Under the pieces are notes generated by a model. It had not been told where the DNA came from. It was given only the letters and a program-made list of their open reading frames with translations, and made no database searches. DNA of 21,356 bases from Geobacter sp. UBA698. GTDB lineage: Bacteria > Desulfobacterota > Desulfuromonadia > Geobacterales > Pseudopelobacteraceae. The first letter of the stretch is position 1; the number at the start of each line of letters is the position of its first letter. Location: NCBI GenBank assembly GCA_002298925.1, contig DBMM01000025.1, positions 1 through 21,356 of the forward strand. The letters are read 5' to 3'. Shown here one piece after another: positions 17,206-21,356 of the stretch. The translations under genes and the position numbers were made by a program.

Positions 17206-17338
17206 GCTGCTCCTTGCAGCGCCGAAGCAGTCCGGCTAACCTTTTTTAGGTTTCGGTATCGGCACGTGCCTTTTCCAGTAATTGACTGGAAATTTGCGTC
17301 CCGTTCTCGCCCGATAGATTACCCGGCTTTTGAGCCGG
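17206..17338 (-). promoter_or_regulatory. Multi-hairpin region upstream of the octaheme cytochrome, possible riboswitch-like leader
   Basis: Four perfect hairpins lie in a row: GCTGC/GCAGC (17206-17220), AACCT/AGGTT (17238-17252), TTTCCAGT/ACTGGAAA (17272-17292) and CCGGCT/AGCCGG (17323-17338). Between them is the self-complementary GGCACGTGCC. Read on the minus strand, GGGACGCAAA followed later by GGCAC-GTGCC and then TTAGCCGGACTGC appears in the same order as landmarks of the GEMM-I (cyclic dinucleotide) riboswitch, which in Geobacter often precedes cytochrome genes. The spacing and the first hairpin do not fit well, so this is only a suggestion. The rest of the 629-base gap (17339-17691) holds one palindrome, GGAATATTCC at 17388-17397, and no supported gene. 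Confidence 0.3.
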
Positions 17339-17691
17339 AGTCATTTGGGTCGCTGGCAAATCCATTCACAGCTCCTCTGTTTATCAAGGAATATTCCCTG
17401 TATTCCAGGCCACGATTTTTATCAGATTTCATCAGACTAGATATCAATTTAGAATAACAGGACAAAATGATCTGGATTAAGCGAATAGTGCATATATCAA
17501 GAATACCACCAGACAGAGAGACGACTTCAAAGTTAAACTACCCTATCAAGACCACGTTACCTGCGTAGATACGGCAGGCCTGAAATAGCCGTCATTATGA
17601 CCGACAACTGCACTGTCAAGACGAACTGTACATCGGCGATCGTTGGAACTGTGAGCCGACTAGCCATGGCAGTCTGAGTCGCCCGATTGCC

Positions 17692-19083
17692 TCACAACTC
17701 GAACACCTGGTGGTGTAAAGGCATCTCCACTTTGGTGTTCTTCAGCAGTGTCGCGAAGTGTCGCATCGCCGTCTCTTCACCATGCACCAGAAACGTCTGT
17801 TCCGGATTTCCGGTCTGCAGGTGCCAGGCAAGGAGTTCCGCCTGGTCTGCATGGGCGGAGAATCCGTTGATGGTATGAATGCTGGCCTTGACCGGAATTT
17901 CTTCACCGAAAAGGTGTACATATGTAGCACCATCAATGATAGTGCGGGCAAGGGTGCCGTTGGCTGCGTAGCCTACAAACAGTATGCTCGAGTCGGCGCG
18001 CCAGAGGTTGTGCTTGAGGTGATGGCGCACGCGGCCACCGGTGCACATGCCTGAACCGGCCATAATGACCGCCCCTCCTTTGATTTTATTGATGGTGATA
18101 GAGTCCAGCATCTCCCGCGTGAAGTGCAATCCTGGCAAACTCAGAGGATCGTGTCCATTGCGGAAAATTGCAGCAGTCTCCTCGTCGTAGCACTCGGGAT
18201 GATGTTCGAAGATCGCGGTGGCAGATATCGCCATGGGCGAGTCAAGGAATACCTGCATTGCACCTGGCAGGCGCCCCTTTTCTATCCCCTCTCGCAGGAA
18301 AAACAATATTTCCTGGGCGCGTTCAAGGGCAAAAGTAGGGATAATGACGTTGCCACCACGTTTGAACGTGTCGGTGATTGCCATGTAGAGTTCCTCAACG
18401 GACGATGCGATCGGTTTATGCAGCCGGTCCCCGTAGGTGGTTTCCATGACGATGACATCCGCCTTGGGAGGAACCGCCGGATCACGCAGGATCGGTCGAT
18501 TGGAATTACCCAAATCCCCTGAAAACAGCACCGTCCGGTGTTGCCCGTTTTCCTTCAATTCAAGATAAATACAGGCCGAACCGAGGATATGTCCCGCGTC
18601 CACAAAGGTCGCAGATACACCGGGAGCCATTTCCAGAGGTTGATTGTAGCTGGCTGTTCTGCCGAAATAGTCCAGGCTGTTCAGCGCGTCCAACTCAGTG
18701 TAAAGCGGTACAATGCTCTCTTTCTGGTTCCCCCGCCGAGCGGCATGGCGGATGTTGTTCCGCGCCTCTTGTTCATGCAGGTGGCCGGAATCCAACAGCA
18801 CCAGCCGAGTCAGCTCTCGCGTAGCCGCTGTGGTAATAATCTCGCCTTTGAAACCATTCATCACGAGCAGGGGAAGGCGGCCACAGTGGTCGAGGTGTGC
18901 ATGGGTGAGCAACAGAAAATCGATGTTGGCTGGATCGAAACCGAAAGGTTCAGCATTATCTTCGACAAGCTCACGTCCACCCTGAAAAAGGCCACAGTCA
19001 ATGAGGATCCGCTTTCCTGAACATTCAACCAAGTGGCAGGACCCGGTGACATCATGGTCGGCTCCGTGGAATGACAGTTTCAT
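17692..19083 (-). CDS. Beta-CASP metallo-beta-lactamase-fold RNase (YSH1/CPSF73-like)
   Basis: A 463-residue zinc-dependent nuclease of the metallo-beta-lactamase superfamily with a beta-CASP cap, expected to process or degrade RNA in the cytoplasm. Metal-binding motifs are HAHLDH at 61-66, DAGHILGSA, FSGDLG and the final histidines in NGFSAHADQ and LVHGEE. METTYGDRLH and the stretch from VIIPTFALERAQEILF to AGSGMCTGGRVRHHL are typical of bacterial and archaeal CPSF-like proteins. The length matches the single-domain class without KH domains. ATG 19083 is preferred over ATG 19095 because GGAGG (19093-19089) sits five bases before it and overlaps the upstream codons. It stands alone, with a terminator behind its upstream neighbour. 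Confidence 0.88.
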   Translation of the reverse strand: MKLSFHGADHDVTGSCHLVECSGKRILIDCGLFQGGRELVEDNAEPFGFDPANIDFLLLTHAHLDHCGRLPLLVMNGFKGEIITTAATRELTRLVLLDSGHLHEQEARNNIRHAARRGNQKESIVPLYTELDALNSLDYFGRTASYNQPLEMAPGVSATFVDAGHILGSACIYLELKENGQHRTVLFSGDLGNSNRPILRDPAVPPKADVIVMETTYGDRLHKPIASSVEELYMAITDTFKRGGNVIIPTFALERAQEILFFLREGIEKGRLPGAMQVFLDSPMAISATAIFEHHPECYDEETAAIFRNGHDPLSLPGLHFTREMLDSITINKIKGGAVIMAGSGMCTGGRVRHHLKHNLWRADSSILFVGYAANGTLARTIIDGATYVHLFGEEIPVKASIHTINGFSAHADQAELLAWHLQTGNPEQTFLVHGEETAMRHFATLLKNTKVEMPLHHQVFEL

Positions 19084-19162
19084 GACAACCTCCATTATCT
19101 AATTTTTGGATCAGTTTATGGGATAAGGTCAGTTTGGATTAAGCTCTCATAAGGTTCGACTG

Positions 19163-19200
19163 AAAAAATTAACCGGACCAGGCGCAGGCGCTTGGTCCGG
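19163..19200 (-). terminator. Intrinsic terminator after the Arg/Tyr/His-rich protein gene
   Basis: CCGGACCA (19173-19180) pairs with TGGTCCGG (19193-19200), with more GC pairing inside. On the minus strand the stem is followed by TTAATTTTTT. It lies 82 bases past the stop of the gene at 19282 and before the start of the RNase gene, so it separates the two units. Confidence 0.8.
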
Positions 19201-19281
19201 ATTGTACGGCAGGTTAGGTGTGGTTATTGATGACGTGATTACCGCAGCTGGGATCAACTTATCCAGAGCAAAGCAGCCCGC

Positions 19282-19632
19282 TCAGGGACGAAAAAAGAGC
19301 GGCGGGAAAAATATGCTGATGCCCGGCTGCGGCGGCGGCACATAAACCACCGGCGGTTCAACATACACACGTTCCCGGTAGCCGTAAGGACGATACTCTC
19401 GTCTGTATCGTTCATGGCGGTGGCGTTCATAGCGGTGGCGTTCATAGCGGTCGCGTTCATAGCCACGCCCCCTGTTCTCATAACGGCCGTTGTCATGTCT
19501 TTCCCCGCGGCCATGATCATCATCCGCGAAGGACGGCGCAACATTCACACTTCCGATCAGAACAGCCAAAACCAGCCCCAGCGTGATCTTTCCGACTATG
19601 GATCTGAAATTCCATTTACTTGATATATTCAT
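19282..19632 (-). CDS. Secreted Arg/Tyr/His-rich repeat protein with a proline-rich tail, unknown function
   Basis: This 116-residue protein is not assigned to a named family. A signal peptide (1-36, ending APSFA) leads to an acidic-basic stretch (DDDHGRGERHDNGRYENRG), then to a repeat zone (about 59-80) built from RYERH-like pentapeptides. The end is hydrophobic and proline-rich (VYVEPPVVYVPPPQPG, ISIFFPPLFFRP). The mature part is very basic and should act in the periplasm or at the outer membrane. Short proteins with this layout are common beside envelope-stress genes, which fits its LTxxQ neighbour. The start ATG 19632 has GGAG seven bases before it; a longer in-frame start at 19704 has no signal peptide at its front. 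Confidence 0.65.
   Translation of the reverse strand: MNISSKWNFRSIVGKITLGLVLAVLIGSVNVAPSFADDDHGRGERHDNGRYENRGRGYERDRYERHRYERHRHERYRREYRPYGYRERVYVEPPVVYVPPPQPGISIFFPPLFFRP
19409..19468. repeat. 15-bp tandem repeat inside the Arg/Tyr/His-rich gene
   Basis: Four head-to-tail copies start at 19409, 19424, 19439 and 19454. The first three share CGTTCATRGCGGTSG; the fourth diverges in its second half. Each unit encodes five residues, so copy-number change would lengthen or shorten the basic domain without a frameshift. Confidence 0.8.
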
Positions 19633-19704
19633 AACGTCACTCCATTCATGGATCGATTCCAATCGCCTGACTGGCGTCAATCCGCTTTTAACTTCAGGAA
19701 GCAC

Positions 19705-20187
19705 TCAGTTTAACCGCTGTTTTCCATGTCTGCCTGTCCGGAATATGACATCGGTGACCTTCTTCTGCTCATCCGACATGCTGACATAGAGCGCCTCGAA
19801 GACCGGGATCAGTTTCTTCTGCTGCTCCAAACGTGTTTCCGTAATTTGACTGTGGAATTTCATGGCCTCCAAAGCGTTCATGGTTTTTGTCATTTCAGTC
19901 CTGTCCTTGCTCAACGTGTCCAACTCTTTCGCATTCTCGCGCATGACCTGCGTAAGATTCTTCCATAATTCCTGCTGGTCGTCGGTGATCTTTAGCGCTG
20001 CTTGAAGTTTTTTGATGCGGGCCTCGGTATAATCGACAGCAGATACTCGTTCGACAGCCGGCGATTTCTTTTTGCCCGAGGCAGCTAAAGCCGGATTTAC
20101 GGACGCTAAAATGAAAATGGAGAAAAAAGCCACCATCATAACAATGGCTGTAGACGGAAAAGCATATTGATTCGTTTTTTGATTCAT
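19705..20187 (-). CDS. Periplasmic LTxxQ-motif protein, Spy/CpxP-like
   Basis: A 160-residue protein with a signal peptide (about 1-35, ending NPALA) and an all-helical mature part. LKITDDQQELW at 65-75 matches the first LTxxQ motif, and SMSDEQKKVTDVIF near the C-terminus matches the second, with a helical linker rich in Lys, Glu and Met between. The Spy/CpxP family buffers misfolded proteins in the periplasm and is induced by envelope stress. No zinc or copper site is visible. The start ATG 20187 has AAGGAG ten bases upstream; the longer in-frame start at 20265 lacks a leading signal peptide. It probably forms one transcript with the secreted gene 72 bases downstream. Confidence 0.75.
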   Translation of the reverse strand: MNQKTNQYAFPSTAIVMMVAFFSIFILASVNPALAASGKKKSPAVERVSAVDYTEARIKKLQAALKITDDQQELWKNLTQVMRENAKELDTLSKDRTEMTKTMNALEAMKFHSQITETRLEQQKKLIPVFEALYVSMSDEQKKVTDVIFRTGRHGKQRLN

Positions 20188-20257
20188 GATCTGTCTCCTT
20201 GTTTGTAAATTCGTGCAGCGCTTGAAAGAGCTGCATGGTTTTGATTCATCCCTGATT

Positions 20258-20418
20258 CTAAACATCCCTCTTCCACTGAATAACGTTTTCCAGCACCATG
20301 ATATTCGCTATTACCAGCAGAATGTGGATCAGATCGCCCATGATGTCGCCGTTACCAGTCCCAACAGCCACAGCACTATCAGGATCACACAGATTGTCCA
20401 GAGGTTGATATCCTTTTC
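20258..20418 (-). pseudogene. Small two-helix membrane protein of the lmo0937/DUF5670 type, frameshifted
   Basis: Two reading frames together give a typical small membrane protein of about 50 residues: NLWTICVILIVLWLLGLVT in one frame, then MGDLIHILLVIANIMVLEN and VIQWKRDV in another. This is the usual two-helix layout of the lmo0937 family (first helix, tight turn, MGxxIHxLLVIA, basic end). The first frame runs into a stop just past 20346, and one added base near 20341-20347 would join the halves. The first half also lacks an ATG where the family begins (AAC-CTC in place of a start). It therefore looks doubly damaged or misread. Function of the family is unknown. Confidence 0.55.
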
Positions 20419-20456
20419 TCATTCGGGGTTTCCGGATGGGGTACATGTGACAGCAG

Positions 20457-20482
20457 CTGGCAGTGGCGTTAGCCACTGTCAG
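20457..20482 (-). terminator. Hairpin at the 3' end of the BON lipoprotein gene
   Basis: CTGGCAGTGGC (20457-20467) pairs with GCCACTGTCAG (20472-20482) over 11 bp with one G-U, around a GTTA loop, 9 bases past the BON gene stop. No T-run follows on the minus strand, so termination may be weak; it could equally protect the mRNA end. Confidence 0.45.
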
Positions 20483-20491
20483 GTAACGCGA

Positions 20492-20806
20492 CTATTTCAC
20501 TCGTAGGTCGTTTTTCACTTCTGCTACCCCTTTGACACTGCGAGCAACTTCTCCAGCCTTATTGGCGTTCTGTACCGAATCGACAAAACCGCTTAGCTGG
20601 ACGACCCCTTTGTAAGTATTGACAGTGATTTGCAGCGTTTTCAGCCCCGGCTCGCTAAAAATTGCGGCTTTTACCTTGGTGGTGATGGTGGAGTCATCGA
20701 CATACTGACCGGTAGTTTCGCTTTTCTGAGTGGTTGCGCACCCCAGGAATGCGGTTATCAGCCCGATGCTGACCATGGCCTTCACAATACCTCGTAGTTT
20801 TAACAT
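20492..20806 (-). CDS. BON-domain lipoprotein (OsmY/phospholipid-binding type)
   Basis: A 104-residue protein with a lipoprotein signal peptide: hydrophobic 10-21, then the lipobox FLGC with the acylated Cys at 23. The mature part is a single BON domain (about 37-104): DDSTITTKVKAAIFSE, then GLKTLQITVNTYKGVVQLSG and FVDSVQNANKAGEVARSV, with VKNDLRVK at the end. BON domains bind lipid surfaces and occur in OsmY-like stress proteins; the lipid anchor puts this one on a periplasmic membrane face. The start ATG 20806 has AAAGGAGAAA upstream. Its neighbours on the same strand are also small envelope proteins, suggesting a stress-linked cluster. Confidence 0.85.
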   Translation of the reverse strand: MLKLRGIVKAMVSIGLITAFLGCATTQKSETTGQYVDDSTITTKVKAAIFSEPGLKTLQITVNTYKGVVQLSGFVDSVQNANKAGEVARSVKGVAEVKNDLRVK

Positions 20807-21240
20807 GCTGCTTTCTCCTTTCTGTTTGTGAACAACTACAAACCGACATGTAATTGTTTAAGAAACCGGAGCCTGGAGGCACACAAAGACCCGGCAAAAG
20901 GGCTAGACGTTATTATCCATTTACGGCGAACCGGCCACTGAACCGGATACAGACGCGCAATCTGTGATGAGATCATGACCTCATTACTAATGCATTAATT
21001 GAGTATCTTACCGGCATATAGTGGAGTTTGGCTGAATATCGCATCGTTGTTTCACGAAATGGGAGTATCTTTTTGGAAAAGAGGATGTATGCGTACATCC
21101 TAGTATTCTGTGAAGTTAAGTTTTCTAATCTGTTAGATAGCTGTTGGATCCATGCCCTTCCTCCATAAGCTGGTCCAGTTTATGGAGGAAGGGGAATGCA
21201 GTATATCCTCTTGGCGAGGATATGCCCCAATATCATGCGC
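20807..21240. other. Gene-free stretch with three strong hairpins
   Basis: No credible gene lies in these 434 bases. Hairpins: AGGATGTA/TACATCCT with a TGCG loop (21082-21101); a stem of about 14 bp pairing CCCTTCCTCCATAA with TTATGGAGGAAGGG around an inner CTGG/CCAG (about 21158-21194); and ATATCCTC/GAGGATAT (21203-21223). A 10-bp palindrome TAATGCATTA is at 20988-20997. The last two hairpins lie just past the stop of the minus-strand gene at 21241 and probably end or protect its mRNA, although neither has a clear T-run. The BON gene promoter should be in the left part but was not pinned down. Confidence 0.6.
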
Positions 21241-21356
21241 CTAATTTTTTTCTGGTGTCGGCGCAGGTGCCCCAGGTGCTCCGGGTGCACCGGGTGCTCC
21301 AGACTGTCCGGTTGTTCCAGTTGTTCCGGTCGTTCCAGTCTGTCCAGTCTGTCCAG
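21241..21356 (-). CDS. C-terminus of a collagen-like Gly-X-Y repeat protein (5' end outside window)
   Basis: A minus-strand frame enters from the right edge and stops at TAG 21243-21241. The visible residues form about 12 consecutive Gly-X-Y triplets of two kinds: GQT/GTT/GQS first, then four GAP, before the tail APTPEKN. A glycine at every third position and Pro or Thr in the Y place are the marks of bacterial collagen-like proteins, which form triple-helical stalks outside the cell or on spores and phages. The Thr-rich part could be glycosylated. The DNA is correspondingly repetitive (9-bp periodicity). The rest of the protein, and therefore its signal and anchor, is out of view. Confidence 0.7.
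   Translation of the reverse strand, partial: GQTGQTGTTGTTGTTGQSGAPGAPGAPGAPAPTPEKN

Noticed and set aside
17170..17457. 95-residue plus-strand frame in the gap between the cytochrome and the RNase
   Set aside because: It crosses the hairpin region and has no known family motif, signal peptide or membrane span. A purine-rich GAGGAGG lies after, not before, its ATG.
1..21356. CRISPR arrays, tRNA or rRNA genes, prophage or insertion sequences
   Set aside because: No regularly spaced repeats, cloverleaf-like sequence, integrase or transposase frames were found by eye.

Overview
The window looks like a chromosomal segment from a Geobacter-type deltaproteobacterium (Desulfuromonadia/Geobacterales). 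The reasons are a cytoplasm-facing NarGHJI nitrate reductase co-transcribed with two narK transporters, moeA and moaA, a nitrate-sensing NIT-domain protein, an octaheme c-type cytochrome, and small envelope proteins of kinds common in that group. The assignment is inferred from gene content and protein style; no database was searched.

Left part (1-13057, all + strand): the end of a membrane-anchored protein, possibly a cytochrome c, runs into narG (159), narH, narJ, narI, two different narK genes, moeA, moaA and a NIT-HAMP protein. Spacing is tight, with several start/stop overlaps (narH/narJ, narJ/narI, moeA/moaA), so this reads as one nitrate-respiration operon. It supplies nitrate uptake and nitrite export, the reductase and its chaperone, and the molybdenum cofactor the reductase needs. 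The 122-base gap before moeA folds like a Moco riboswitch. The last gene keeps a nitrate/nitrite-sensing domain, two membrane helices and HAMP but has no methyl-accepting signalling domain.

Middle part (13196-17062, - strand): a soluble fumarate-reductase-type flavoprotein and its 2Fe-2S/4Fe-4S partner form a two-gene operon with a near-consensus promoter. Beyond it lies an octaheme c-type cytochrome of the hydroxylamine-oxidoreductase type, split by a one-base deletion and followed by a good intrinsic terminator. Its roughly 300-base upstream region holds several hairpins and an inverted repeat.

Right part (17692-21356, - strand): a beta-CASP metallo-beta-lactamase RNase, then a set of small envelope proteins: an Arg/Tyr/His-rich secreted protein, an LTxxQ (Spy/CpxP-like) protein, a frameshifted lmo0937-type small membrane protein and a BON-domain lipoprotein. 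A 434-base gene-free stretch with three strong hairpins follows. The window closes with the C-terminus of a collagen-like Gly-X-Y repeat protein that runs off the right edge. No tRNA, rRNA, CRISPR array, insertion sequence or phage gene was seen.
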